Positions 15,695-23,749 of a stretch of DNA of 44,550 nucleotides are shown here, in pieces. Source of the DNA: Streptomyces sp. B93 (GTDB taxonomy: Bacteria > Actinomycetota > Actinomycetes > Streptomycetales > Streptomycetaceae); the NCBI RefSeq assembly GCF_018070565.1, contig NZ_JAGPXL010000053.1, positions 1 to 44,550 on the forward strand. Direction: 5' to 3'. The notes beneath the pieces are model-generated. The model did no database searches, was not told the origin of the DNA, and saw only the letters and a program-made list of their open reading frames with translations. Made by a program: the position numbers and the translations under genes. Positions within the stretch are counted from its first letter, which is position 1, and every line of letters starts with the position of its first letter.

Positions 15695-16906
15695 ATGCCC
15701 CTCGCGCTCCTGGCCCTGGCCATCGGGGCCTTCGGGATCGGCACCACCGAGTTCGTGATCATGGGTGTGCTGCCCCAGGTCGCGGACGACTTCGGGGTCA
15801 CCATCCCGACCGCAGGCTGGCTGGTCTCCGGCTACGCCCTCGGTGTCGTCGTCGGTGCGCCGCTCCTCACCGTCCTGGGCACCAAGGTGTCCCGCAAGAA
15901 GATGCTGATGTTCCTGATGGCGCTGTTCGTCGTCGGCAACGCGCTCTCCGCTGTCGCCCCGACCTTCGGCCTCATGCTCGTCGGCCGGGTGGTGGCCTCG
16001 CTCGCGCACGGCGCGTTCTTCGGCATCGGTTCCGTCGTCGCCGCCGATCTCGTCGCCCCGGAGCGGAAGGCCTCGGCCATCTCCCTGATGTTCATGGGCC
16101 TGACGGTCGCCAACATCGTCGGTGTCCCCGGCGGCACCTCCATCGGGCAGGCCGCGGGCTGGCGCGTCACGTTCACGCTCGTCGCCGCGCTCGGCGTCAT
16201 CGGCTTCCTCGGCGTCGCGAGGCTGGTCCCCGACGCCGGACGGCCGAAGGCGCAGACCGTGCGCACCGAGTTCGCCGCCTTCAGGAACGTCCAGGTCTGG
16301 CTCGCCATGGCGATGACCGTCCTCGGCTACGGCGGTGTGTTCGCCGCGATCACCTACATCACGCCGATGATGACCGAGGTCGCCGGGTACACCGAGGCCG
16401 CCGTCACCTGGCTGCTCGTACTGTTCGGCATCGGCATGTTCCTCGGCAACCTGCTCGGCGGGCGCTTCGCCGACCGCGCCCTGATGCCGATGCTGTTCGC
16501 CACCCTCGCGGCCCTCACCGCGGCACTGCTGCTGTTCACGGCGACCGCCCACGACAAGGTCCTCGCCGCGATCACGCTCACCCTGATCGGCGCGCTCGGC
16601 TTCGCCACCGTGCCCCCGCTCCAGAAGTGGGTGCTCGACCAGGCCTCCGCCGCCCCCACCCTGGCCTCCGCCGCCAACATCGGCGCCTTCAACCTCGGCA
16701 ACGCCCTGGCCGCCTGGCTCGGCGGGATCGTCATCGCCGCGGGCCTCGGCTACACCGCCCCGAACTGGGTGGGCGCCCTGCTGTCCGGCACCGCGCTGCT
16801 GCTGTCCTTCCTCGCCGCCTTCCTCGACCGCCGCAACCGCGCCCCGGGACGCGTCGTCGCCGGCGCCGTGCCGCCGGTCGAGCGGCAGCCCGCCGTACAC
16901 CACTGA
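15695..16906 (+). CDS. MFS exporter of the DHA1/AraJ type
   Basis: A 403-residue, about 12-helix transporter. The start MPLALLALAIGAFGIGTTEF, continuing VIMGVLPQVADDFGV, is the hallmark of the AraJ/YdhP/chloramphenicol-efflux-like branch. The ATG at 15695 is chosen for the GGAAGG ribosome site and because the protein then begins at the conserved first helix. Members export drugs or sugars/arabinose-like compounds by proton antiport; the substrate here is unknown. It sits between a MarR regulator and an aldo-keto reductase gene that begins 38 bases after its stop. Confidence 0.87.
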   Translation: MPLALLALAIGAFGIGTTEFVIMGVLPQVADDFGVTIPTAGWLVSGYALGVVVGAPLLTVLGTKVSRKKMLMFLMALFVVGNALSAVAPTFGLMLVGRVVASLAHGAFFGIGSVVAADLVAPERKASAISLMFMGLTVANIVGVPGGTSIGQAAGWRVTFTLVAALGVIGFLGVARLVPDAGRPKAQTVRTEFAAFRNVQVWLAMAMTVLGYGGVFAAITYITPMMTEVAGYTEAAVTWLLVLFGIGMFLGNLLGGRFADRALMPMLFATLAALTAALLLFTATAHDKVLAAITLTLIGALGFATVPPLQKWVLDQASAAPTLASAANIGAFNLGNALAAWLGGIVIAAGLGYTAPNWVGALLSGTALLLSFLAAFLDRRNRAPGRVVAGAVPPVERQPAVHH

Positions 16907-16944
16907 ACCGATCCAGAACCCGTACCACCAGCAAGGAACCCCAC

Positions 16945-17772
16945 ATGACCTCCTCCGTCCCCACCGTCACCCTCAACAACGGCGTCGAGATCCCCCAGCT
17001 CGGCTTCGGTGTCTTCCAGGTCCCGGACGCCGAGACCACCGCCGCCGTGACCGAGGCGCTCCGGGCGGGCTACCGCTCGATCGACACCGCCGCGGTCTAC
17101 GGCAACGAGGCCGGTGTCGGCAAGGCGCTCGCCGCCTCGGACACGCCCCGCGAGGACCTGTTCGTCACCACCAAACTGTGGAACGCCGACCAGGGACACG
17201 ACGCCACCCTGCGCGCCTTCGACGCCAGCCTGGCCAAGCTCGGCCTGGACTACGTCGACCTGTACCTGATCCACTGGCCGACCCCGGCCCGCGATCTGTA
17301 CCGGGAGTCCTGGAAGGCCATCGAGCGGCTCGTGGCCGAGGGCCGGGTGCGCAGCGCCGGTGTCTCCAACTTCCAGCCCGCGCATCTGCGGCGGCTGCTG
17401 GACGACACCTCACTGGTCCCCGCCGTCAACCAGATCGAGCTGCACCCCGGCCTCCAGCAGGCCGGACTGCGCGCCCTGCACGCCGAGTTGGGCATCGTCA
17501 CCGAGGCGTGGAGCCCGCTCGCCCAGGGTGCCGTGCTCGGTGACGACGCGATCACCGCGATCGCCGGCCGGCACGGCAGGTCCCCGGCGCAGGTGGTGCT
17601 GCGCTGGCACCTCCAGCTCGGCAACGTGGTGATCCCGAAGTCGGTCACGCCCGCCCGTATCCGGGAGAACATCGACGTCCTCGACTTCACGCTGTCCGAG
17701 GAGGAGATGTCCGCGATCGCCGCCCTCGACCGCGGACTGCGCACCGGCCCGGACCCCGACACCCTCAACTGA
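16945..17772 (+). CDS. Aldo-keto reductase
   Basis: A 275-residue NADPH-dependent aldehyde/ketone reductase of the 2,5-diketo-gluconate reductase-like group. The catalytic tetrad can be read as D47 and Y52 (SIDTAAVYGNE), K77 (VTTKLWN) and H110 (YLIHWP). The cofactor end has VVIPKSVTPARIRENIDVLDF. It follows the MFS gene closely with an AAGGAACC ribosome site and is likely co-transcribed. Together with the MarR regulator this suggests a reactive-carbonyl or xenobiotic response: reduce and export. Confidence 0.9.
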   Translation: MTSSVPTVTLNNGVEIPQLGFGVFQVPDAETTAAVTEALRAGYRSIDTAAVYGNEAGVGKALAASDTPREDLFVTTKLWNADQGHDATLRAFDASLAKLGLDYVDLYLIHWPTPARDLYRESWKAIERLVAEGRVRSAGVSNFQPAHLRRLLDDTSLVPAVNQIELHPGLQQAGLRALHAELGIVTEAWSPLAQGAVLGDDAITAIAGRHGRSPAQVVLRWHLQLGNVVIPKSVTPARIRENIDVLDFTLSEEEMSAIAALDRGLRTGPDPDTLN

Positions 17773-17807
17773 GGGCACCAGGAGGCACTTCGCTAGGCTC
17801 AGCCGTC

Positions 17808-18239
17808 ATGAACAGGCGGCGGCGGAAGAAACTGACGAAGCGCCTGGTCGCGGCGGCGATGTCCGGTGACCCTTCCCGGGTCACCGCGCTGCTGCGGGCC
17901 GGGGCACCGCCGGAGGCGAGCGACCAGGACGGCACGACGCCGCTGTACGCCGCCGCCGTCCAGGGCGCCGCCGACACCGTCCGGTGCCTGCTGGCGGCCG
18001 GGGCGCTGCCCGACACCGAGAGCGGGCACGGCTCGGAGGGAACTCCACTGTGTGCGGCGGCCTGTTGGGGGCACACCGAGACGGTGCGGGCGCTGCTCGA
18101 CCACGGCGCCGATCCCGACCTGCGGGAGGACCACGGTGTGGGCCGTACGCCGCTGGAGTGGGCGATGGCCGGGCTCTACCCCGAGACGGTCGCCGTACTG
18201 CGCGCCGCGGGCGCCCGGCCGTCTGCCCCGGCCGGGTGA
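17808..18239 (+). CDS. Ankyrin-repeat protein
   Basis: A 143-residue protein of three to four ankyrin repeats: GTTPLYAAAVQGAADTVRCLLAAGA, GTPLCAAACWGHTETVRALLDHGADPDL and RTPLEWAMAGLYPETVAVLRAAGA. The basic N-terminus (MNRRRRKKLTKRL) has no signal peptide, so it is probably a cytoplasmic protein-binding scaffold; the partner is unknown. There is no ribosome site at normal spacing, but TAGGCT at 17794-17799 is placed as a -10 box for a leaderless transcript starting at the ATG. Confidence 0.75.
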   Translation: MNRRRRKKLTKRLVAAAMSGDPSRVTALLRAGAPPEASDQDGTTPLYAAAVQGAADTVRCLLAAGALPDTESGHGSEGTPLCAAACWGHTETVRALLDHGADPDLREDHGVGRTPLEWAMAGLYPETVAVLRAAGARPSAPAG

Positions 18240-18367
18240 TCCGCCGCGCGGCTCAGCACGTACTCGCGGTCGCTTTCCGCCGCCTGTGCGCTGCCGGGGA
18301 CCACGGACATGGTCAGAACGGTGAACCCCATCGCGGTCAGTGCGGTGGTGAGCCTGAGGTTGATCAC
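18176..18367 (-). CDS. Small secreted peptide (hypothetical)
   Basis: A 63-residue open frame starting at a GTG preceded by AAGGAG at 7-base spacing. The first ~30 residues (INLRLTTALTAMGFTVLTMS then VVPGSAQAA) make a convincing signal peptide with an AQA cleavage site. The remaining ~33 residues have no recognisable domain. Its 3' end overlaps the end of the ankyrin gene on the other strand by 64 bases, which is unusual, so the true stop or reality of the gene is not certain. Confidence 0.45.
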   Translation of the reverse strand: MINLRLTTALTAMGFTVLTMSVVPGSAQAAESDREYVLSRAADHPAGADGRAPAARSTATVSG

Positions 18368-18523
18368 TGGGTCACTCCTTCGGTGTGATGGTGTCGTTCG
18401 GTGTCACCGGATCGGTCGCCGGGACCCGCCCGGTCGGACACACCTCATGGTGGGCGCCCCGCCCGCCGTCTCCTACTCGCTTCGACCGTGCTCGAACGGT
18501 GCTGGTCGGGCGTCCGAGTGCGG

Positions 18524-19534
18524 TCACTGGGACGGGCTCGGTGCCCCGTTGACGAGTTGGGTGCCGAGCGCCGTGGGGAGGTGGTGGGCGTGCGGGCCCG
18601 TGCGGTGCGTGATGATGAGATGTGCTTCGCGCAGGGCACTGGTGTGATGGGAGACCGTGGCCGGGGAGATGCCGGTGTGGCGGGCGAGGTCCGTCGTGGT
18701 GATGCCGTAGCCGGTGGTGATGGCCTGGAGCACGGTGGCGCGGGTACGGCCCAGGAGCGCGGCGAGCGTGCCGGGGGCGGCCGGTGTTCCGAGGCCTGGC
18801 TCCGGCGTCCATACGGTGTCGTGGGCGACGGGGAAGGCCAGCACCGGCGGGCTGGTGTGCAGCGGGTTCAGCGAGACGACGGGCGCGTTGCCGCAGAACA
18901 GGGACGGCATCAGCCGCAGACCACGCCCGTCCAGAGGGAAGTCCTCGTTCAGGTCGGGGCGGGCGAGTTCGAGCACGGGGGGTGTCCAGCGGATGGAGGG
19001 GTGCAGACGGGACAGCATGGCGTCGAGTCCCTCGTCCAGCAGGGTGCGCGCGGCGGCGGAACGGGCCGCCTCGGCGCGGGTGTACAGATGCCGCTGAACG
19101 GGCGCGATCGCCGTCCGGTGCCAGTCGCGCACCGCGCGGCCGACGGTCTCCAGCGCCCGCGGGGAGCCGTCGGCGAGCGATCGGGCCCAGGCCGGGAACG
19201 GTCCGTCACCGAACCGGGCGAAGGTCTCCAGGTCCCTGCGCAGGAACGACTTCGGCGTGTACAGCAGTTCGTCCAGGCCCGTGTCGAGATCGCCGGTGTT
19301 CGGCGGGATCAGGAAGTCCGGACAGAACTTCTCGGGCGGCACCAGGGAGCGCAGTTGGTGGACCGAGCGCGGGATCCGCGTACGCGCCCACCGTTGCCAG
19401 GGGCCGAAGGCGGCGCCCGGTCGGCGTCGTTGCAGGGTGCGCAGGCTGATCACCGTCTCGTGCAGCGGATCGGGTCCCGGTGCGAGGGACACCCGCAGCA
19501 GGTCGTCACGCGTGAAGTGCAGCCGGAACGCCAC
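18524..19534 (-). CDS. ArsR-like winged-helix regulator with large N-terminal domain
   Basis: A 336-residue protein. The C-terminal ~85 residues form an ArsR/SmtB winged helix: LLGRTRATVLQAITTGYGIT, then TDLARHTGISPATVSHHTSALREAHLI. The N-terminal ~240 residues (starting MAFRLHFTRDDLLRVSLAPG) match the arrangement of a common Streptomyces family with a helical ligand-binding-like domain ahead of the HTH. No metal-binding cysteine motif is obvious. The target is unknown; it stands alone, followed 157 bases downstream by the small secreted-peptide gene. Confidence 0.75.
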   Translation of the reverse strand: MAFRLHFTRDDLLRVSLAPGPDPLHETVISLRTLQRRRPGAAFGPWQRWARTRIPRSVHQLRSLVPPEKFCPDFLIPPNTGDLDTGLDELLYTPKSFLRRDLETFARFGDGPFPAWARSLADGSPRALETVGRAVRDWHRTAIAPVQRHLYTRAEAARSAAARTLLDEGLDAMLSRLHPSIRWTPPVLELARPDLNEDFPLDGRGLRLMPSLFCGNAPVVSLNPLHTSPPVLAFPVAHDTVWTPEPGLGTPAAPGTLAALLGRTRATVLQAITTGYGITTTDLARHTGISPATVSHHTSALREAHLIITHRTGPHAHHLPTALGTQLVNGAPSPSQ

Positions 19535-19625
19535 CCCGTCCCCCTTTGAGCCGTAGGGCGAGGATCAGGTGACCAGACGGGCACCCCGGGCGGCAAGCGC
19601 CTCACCGGCCACGTCCGTGCGCCCG

Positions 19626-20405
19626 TCAGTCCCGCGGCACGTCGAGGCCCCCGGCGTGGGCGAGCGCGCTCGGGGTGAGGCGGCCGACGATCGCCGGGGC
19701 CTGCCGGACGAGGGTGTCGTCGGCGAGGGCGGCCACCATGAACAGGGCGAAGTCGACACGGCGGGTGAGGTTGCTGCCGAGGACCGGGTCGCCCACGTGG
19801 CCGCTCCACACGGGCAGGCCCTGGCTCTTGCCCTCCTCCAGGCTGCTGCCGCGTACGACGGTCCAGCGGGTGTCACTGGCGAACACCCGGCGGCATGCCT
19901 CCACCTGGTCGTCGATCTCGACGGCGCGGAAGAGCCTGCCCAGCCGGGCGGCGAGCCAGACGCCCGCCTTGAACCACCGTGAGTAGGTGTCCTTGCCGTC
20001 GCGGGTGATGTGCCAGCCGCAGGAGAAGACGAGGCGGGCGCCTGGGCGGGCGTGGTCGAGCACCGCCTGCGCCGTGCCGGACGCGTACTGTCGCACTCCC
20101 CACGGCACCAGCACCGTCAGCACCCCGTCGCACCCGGCGACCGCCCGCCGTATGACCTCCGGGTCGTTCGTGAATCCGGGGACGATCGTCATCCGGCCCT
20201 GGAACGCGGCCAGTTTCGGCACGCTGCGTTCGCGGCAGACACCGACCACCTCGTAGCCACGCTCCAGCGCGTGCCGGACCATGTACTGGCCGAGCTTGCC
20301 CGAGGCCCCCACGACGCACACCTTCCGCATCCGCTCCGCGCCCGCTCCCCCGCCTGTTCCCCCGCTCATGTCCCCGCCCATCTCCGTGCCCGTTTCCCTG
20401 TCCAT
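19626..20405 (-). CDS. NAD(P)-binding Rossmann protein (NmrA/atypical SDR-like)
   Basis: A 259-residue protein. The dinucleotide loop VCVVGASGKLGQYMVRHAL starts near residue 29, after a Gly-rich N-terminal extension, and ERGYEVVGVCRE follows. The central GARLVFSCGWHIT and VRGSSLEEGK fit an extended, atypical short-chain dehydrogenase. The start at 20405 has GAGGGGG 7 bases upstream; an ATG at 20330 would remove the extension. It is divergent from a TetR gene with a palindrome between them, so it is probably repressed by that protein. Substrate unknown. Confidence 0.75.
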   Translation of the reverse strand: MDRETGTEMGGDMSGGTGGGAGAERMRKVCVVGASGKLGQYMVRHALERGYEVVGVCRERSVPKLAAFQGRMTIVPGFTNDPEVIRRAVAGCDGVLTVLVPWGVRQYASGTAQAVLDHARPGARLVFSCGWHITRDGKDTYSRWFKAGVWLAARLGRLFRAVEIDDQVEACRRVFASDTRWTVVRGSSLEEGKSQGLPVWSGHVGDPVLGSNLTRRVDFALFMVAALADDTLVRQAPAIVGRLTPSALAHAGGLDVPRD

Positions 20406-20443
20406 GGCACAGCCCCCTCGCCGACCGGTTTCACCTTATGGTG

Positions 20444-20461
20444 TAAGGCAAGCTAGCCTTA
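20444..20461. promoter_or_regulatory. TetR operator between the NmrA-like and TetR genes
   Basis: TAAGGCAAGCTAGCCTTA is an 18-base palindrome with a single mismatched pair. It lies in the 94-base divergent promoter region; a further GTAAGGC follows at 20466-20472 and may extend the site. Confidence 0.7.
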
Positions 20462-20499
20462 TGCCGTAAGGCGGTCAAGGGCGCTACGAGGGAGGGTGG

Positions 20500-21174
20500 A
20501 TGCCCGAGAAAGGCAGGGGCCGTCGGAGCGCGTCGGCGCGCGTTCCGCTGAGTCGTGAGCGGGTGATCCGTACGGCGATGGCGGTGGCGGACGAGAAGGG
20601 CTCGGCCGCGCTGACCATGCGGGCCATCGCCGCGCCGCTGGGCGTGGAGGCGATGTCGCTCTACCACCATGTCGCGGGCCGGGAGGACATCCTCGACGGC
20701 ATGGTGGACGCGGTGTTCGGCGAGATCGAACTGCCGCCGCGCGACATGGACTGGAAGAGCGCCATGCGACAGCGAGCGAACTCCGCCCGTGCCGCGCTCC
20801 GGCGTCACCCGTGGGCGGTGGGCCTGATGGACTCCCGCACCCGGCCCGGCCCGGCCACCCTGCGCCACCACGACGCCGTGCTCGGCGCGTTGCGCGGGGC
20901 GGGCTTCTCGGTGCCGATGGCGGCGCACGCCATCTCACTGATCGACAGCTACCTCTACGGCTTCGTACTCCAGGAACTCACCCTGCCGTTCAGCGACTCG
21001 GCGGAGCTGGACGAGGTCGCGGGCGCCATCCTGCGCGACATGCCCGCCGACGCCTACCCCCACCTCACCGAACTCGCCACCGAGCACGCGCTCAAACCGG
21101 GCTACGACTACGGCGACGAGTTCGCCTTCGGCCTCGCGCTCATCCTCGACGCCCTGCACCCGGACGAGGACTGA
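20500..21174 (+). CDS. TetR-family repressor with TetR_C-type ligand domain
   Basis: A 224-residue regulator. The HTH spans about 17-65 (LSRERVIRTAMAVADEKGSA, then MRAIAAPLGVEAMSLYHHV). The C-terminal part with LRRHPWAVGLM, LRHHDAVLGALRGAGFS and SLIDSYLYGFVLQE is the tetracycline-repressor-like ligand domain. GGGAGG stands just before the ATG. It is divergent from the NAD(P)-binding protein gene and probably regulates it and itself through the palindrome at 20444-20461. Confidence 0.88.
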   Translation: MPEKGRGRRSASARVPLSRERVIRTAMAVADEKGSAALTMRAIAAPLGVEAMSLYHHVAGREDILDGMVDAVFGEIELPPRDMDWKSAMRQRANSARAALRRHPWAVGLMDSRTRPGPATLRHHDAVLGALRGAGFSVPMAAHAISLIDSYLYGFVLQELTLPFSDSAELDEVAGAILRDMPADAYPHLTELATEHALKPGYDYGDEFAFGLALILDALHPDED

Positions 21175-21185
21175 CGCACCGGCCA

Positions 21186-21452
21186 TCAGGGCACGTCACC
21201 CCGCCAGTCGAAATGCCGGGCGCCGGGCGTGCGCGGCACGTAGACCGCGCTGCCGCCCGGTCCGTGGCTGCCTATCTCGGTCGGCAGGACGACACCGTCG
21301 TCCAGTTCGGGCGCGGTACGGTCGGTGACGTCCAGGAGCAGGCCGTCCAGCGGGCCTCCGACCAGTTCCGCGTAACGGCGTCCGGAGCGGGGGGCGGGGT
21401 CGTCATGGTCGGCGCCGTAGACCCGGCCCCGCATGAATTCCAGCTCGTCCAT
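21186..21452 (-). CDS. Conserved hypothetical protein
   Basis: An 88-residue soluble protein if started at the ATG at 21452. The pattern RYAELVGGPLDGLLLDVT and the ending PRTPGARHFDWRGDVP is familiar from small conserved Streptomyces proteins with no known function. Another ATG at 21434 has an equally plausible upstream context, and a GTG-led extension to 21539 is less likely. It is convergent with the TetR gene, ending 12 bases after it. Confidence 0.6.
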   Translation of the reverse strand: MDELEFMRGRVYGADHDDPAPRSGRRYAELVGGPLDGLLLDVTDRTAPELDDGVVLPTEIGSHGPGGSAVYVPRTPGARHFDWRGDVP

Positions 21453-21592
21453 ACCGGAGAGGATCACAGCCACCACTGACAACGGGCCCGTGATCCACAC
21501 CCCACGGCGGTGAACCGAAAGGCCGTGCACGGCGTGCAACCCGTCAGAGACCGGCCGCGGCCAGGCAGCGCCTGGGAAAGGAACTCCTCATC

Positions 21593-22174
21593 GTGCCCAC
21601 GGACTACGCATGCCACACGGCGGCCGAGCAGGCCGCGCACTGCCTCACCCCGGTCTGCTCGGCGCTGGTGCCCGACGCCCACGGCGCTCCGGGCGAGGCC
21701 GAGGTCATGCCGGTGGTGCTGCGCAACTACCTGGGCGCGGGGAGACCGGCGCCCACGACCGTCAGAGCGGGCACCGCGGTGGTCGGTGTGGCGACCGGTG
21801 CGCTGGTCCTGCGGATCTGCCTCGACGGGCTCCGGGCGGAGATGGAGGGGACGCTGGCCCTGTGGCACGGGCAGCTGATCCAGCGGCTGCCCGAGGTGCT
21901 GAACCGGCAGAAGACGGCGGCCCGGGAGTGGCAGGTGCTCCAGGACCTCCAGTCCGACGCGCAGGAGGTCCTCACCTACCTGGCGCGGCGCGAGCGCGGC
22001 GCCGCGCCGGGCGCCCGGATGCTGGGCGGCCAGGTCGCGCTGCTGGAGGACGCGCTGTGCGGTGCGCTGCGACGGCTGTCCGTCCCCACGGAGTCGGCCG
22101 AGCCCTGCGCGTCCGGCCTCGCGAAGGCCGTGGGGTCACTCTTCGGTCTGGCGCTGTCGCCCACGGGGCACTGA
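21593..22174 (+). CDS. Hypothetical protein
   Basis: A 193-residue protein starting at GTG with AAAGGAA upstream. One apolar stretch (AGTAVVGVATGALVLRICLDG, about 58-78) could be a membrane segment or buried helix. It is followed by a long amphipathic helical region (MEGTLALWHGQLIQRLPEVL, then KTAAREWQVLQDLQSDAQEVL). I do not recognise a domain. It stands alone between the conserved hypothetical gene and the type III PKS; base composition is like that of its neighbours. Confidence 0.6.
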   Translation: MPTDYACHTAAEQAAHCLTPVCSALVPDAHGAPGEAEVMPVVLRNYLGAGRPAPTTVRAGTAVVGVATGALVLRICLDGLRAEMEGTLALWHGQLIQRLPEVLNRQKTAAREWQVLQDLQSDAQEVLTYLARRERGAAPGARMLGGQVALLEDALCGALRRLSVPTESAEPCASGLAKAVGSLFGLALSPTGH

Positions 22175-22451
22175 TCCGGAAATGGTCGTCACCTGAACCG
22201 GACTGACGGTGTGGCAGGTCGGCACGGCGCCCGGTCGAGCTTCCCGCAGCAGTGTGCGCGATGTCACGCATATGAGTAGTTGCCCGCGTTGCCCAGGTCA
22301 CAGCTTAAATGCCCGTTTATGGCCCATGCTCGATGCGGATACAGAAGTCCGAAGCAGAGCGCACCGGCATTGACTTGGACGTGCCTGCCGAAGTGACCCA
22401 TGACACAGCGTTCATGACGGTCTTCCGCGTTCCCATCGAAAGGTGCCCACC

Positions 22452-23636
22452 ATGCCCGCTTACCTGTGCCCGCCCGCCGTGATCCACGGCGAGAACACCG
22501 TCAAGACCAGCCAGATCGTCACGGACGTACGCGACCGGCACCCGAACGCGGCCTGGGCGCCGCGGATTGACGGCATCGCGGCCAGCACGGGCATCGAGAC
22601 CCGCGGCTGGATGGTGCCGTTGGAGACCGCCGTCGCGCCCGGCGCCGGGAACGGCCTGCCGACCGCCGGCATCGGGCCGACCCGAGAGGCGCTGGCCGAC
22701 GACGGGTTCTCCGAGCAGGACGTGGATCGCGTCATCGCCGCCCTGGAGTCCATACCCGCGCCGCAGACCGTCCAGGAACGCACCGCCCCGGCCTGGGCAG
22801 CCGTACAGTCCTACGGTGAGCGCGCGGCACGCGGGGCCCTCCAGATCGCCGGGCTGGACACCTCGGACGTCGACTGCTTGATCACCAGCAACTCCACCAC
22901 TCCGGCACTGCCCGGGCTGGACGTCAGCCTGGCCAACAAGCTCCCGCTCCGCAGCGACGTACTGCTGCTCCCGGCCACGCAGTGGGCCTGCATCGCCGGG
23001 ACCCGCTCCCTGGCACTGGCGGCGGATCTCGTGGCCGCGGACCCCGACCGGGTCGTCCTGGTCGTGATCGCGGAGGCGCTGAGCACCACCTACCAGCCCG
23101 CGGACGACACCCTGGAGTCCTTGATCGTCCGCCTGCTGTTCGCGGACACCGCGGTCGCCGCCGTGGTCACCGGCCGCCCGAGGCCCGAGTCGGTGCTGCG
23201 CCTGGACGCCGCCTGGAACCACACCCTGCCCGGCACCCAGGCGCTGCACCGCCTGGAGACGCAGGCGGACGGCACCCACTTCGTGATGGACCGGCGTGGA
23301 CCGCGCGCCGTGCAGGAGACGGTCACCGCCATGTGGGAGTGGCTGCACGCCCGTTACCAGGACGACCCCAGCGCCTGGCACCCCGACGTGCTGCTCGCGC
23401 ACCCCGGCGGGACGCGCGTGCTGGAGTACATGGAGCAGACGATGCCCGAGGCCTGGCCGTCGGGGCTGCTGGACTTCAGCCGGGACAGCTACACCACCGG
23501 CAACCGCGGCGGCGCCGCCGTGTTCGACATCATGCGCAGGGCGCACGACGCCGGCCAGGAACCGGGCAGCCGCGCCGTCCTCTACGCGGCGGCCCCGGGC
23601 CTCACGGCCACCGCCCTGGAGGGTGAGTGGCTGTAG
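22452..23636 (+). CDS. Type III polyketide synthase (chalcone synthase family), divergent
   Basis: A 394-residue thiolase-fold enzyme. The Cys-His-Asn triad is in place: C180 in TQWACIAGTRSLALAADL, H317 in LLAHPGGTRVLEYM and N351 in YTTGNRGGAAVF. Such enzymes extend an acyl-CoA starter with malonyl-CoA units and cyclise the chain to pyrones, resorcinols or naphthols. The usual C-terminal GFGPG loop is altered to AAAPGLTATALEG, and the residues around the cysteine differ from RppA-like enzymes. The start at 22452 has AAAGGTG at good spacing. No tailoring gene is adjacent, so the product is unknown. Confidence 0.8.
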   Translation: MPAYLCPPAVIHGENTVKTSQIVTDVRDRHPNAAWAPRIDGIAASTGIETRGWMVPLETAVAPGAGNGLPTAGIGPTREALADDGFSEQDVDRVIAALESIPAPQTVQERTAPAWAAVQSYGERAARGALQIAGLDTSDVDCLITSNSTTPALPGLDVSLANKLPLRSDVLLLPATQWACIAGTRSLALAADLVAADPDRVVLVVIAEALSTTYQPADDTLESLIVRLLFADTAVAAVVTGRPRPESVLRLDAAWNHTLPGTQALHRLETQADGTHFVMDRRGPRAVQETVTAMWEWLHARYQDDPSAWHPDVLLAHPGGTRVLEYMEQTMPEAWPSGLLDFSRDSYTTGNRGGAAVFDIMRRAHDAGQEPGSRAVLYAAAPGLTATALEGEWL

Positions 23637-23749
23637 GGCGGGCCGGGCTCCTGCCAACCGTCCCCACGATCACCGCCATGCCCGCGGTCGCCGCCGTACC
23701 GCCGGTGGCGCCGCCGGACGTGCGCACACCGCCCCCACCGGCAGCCGCG

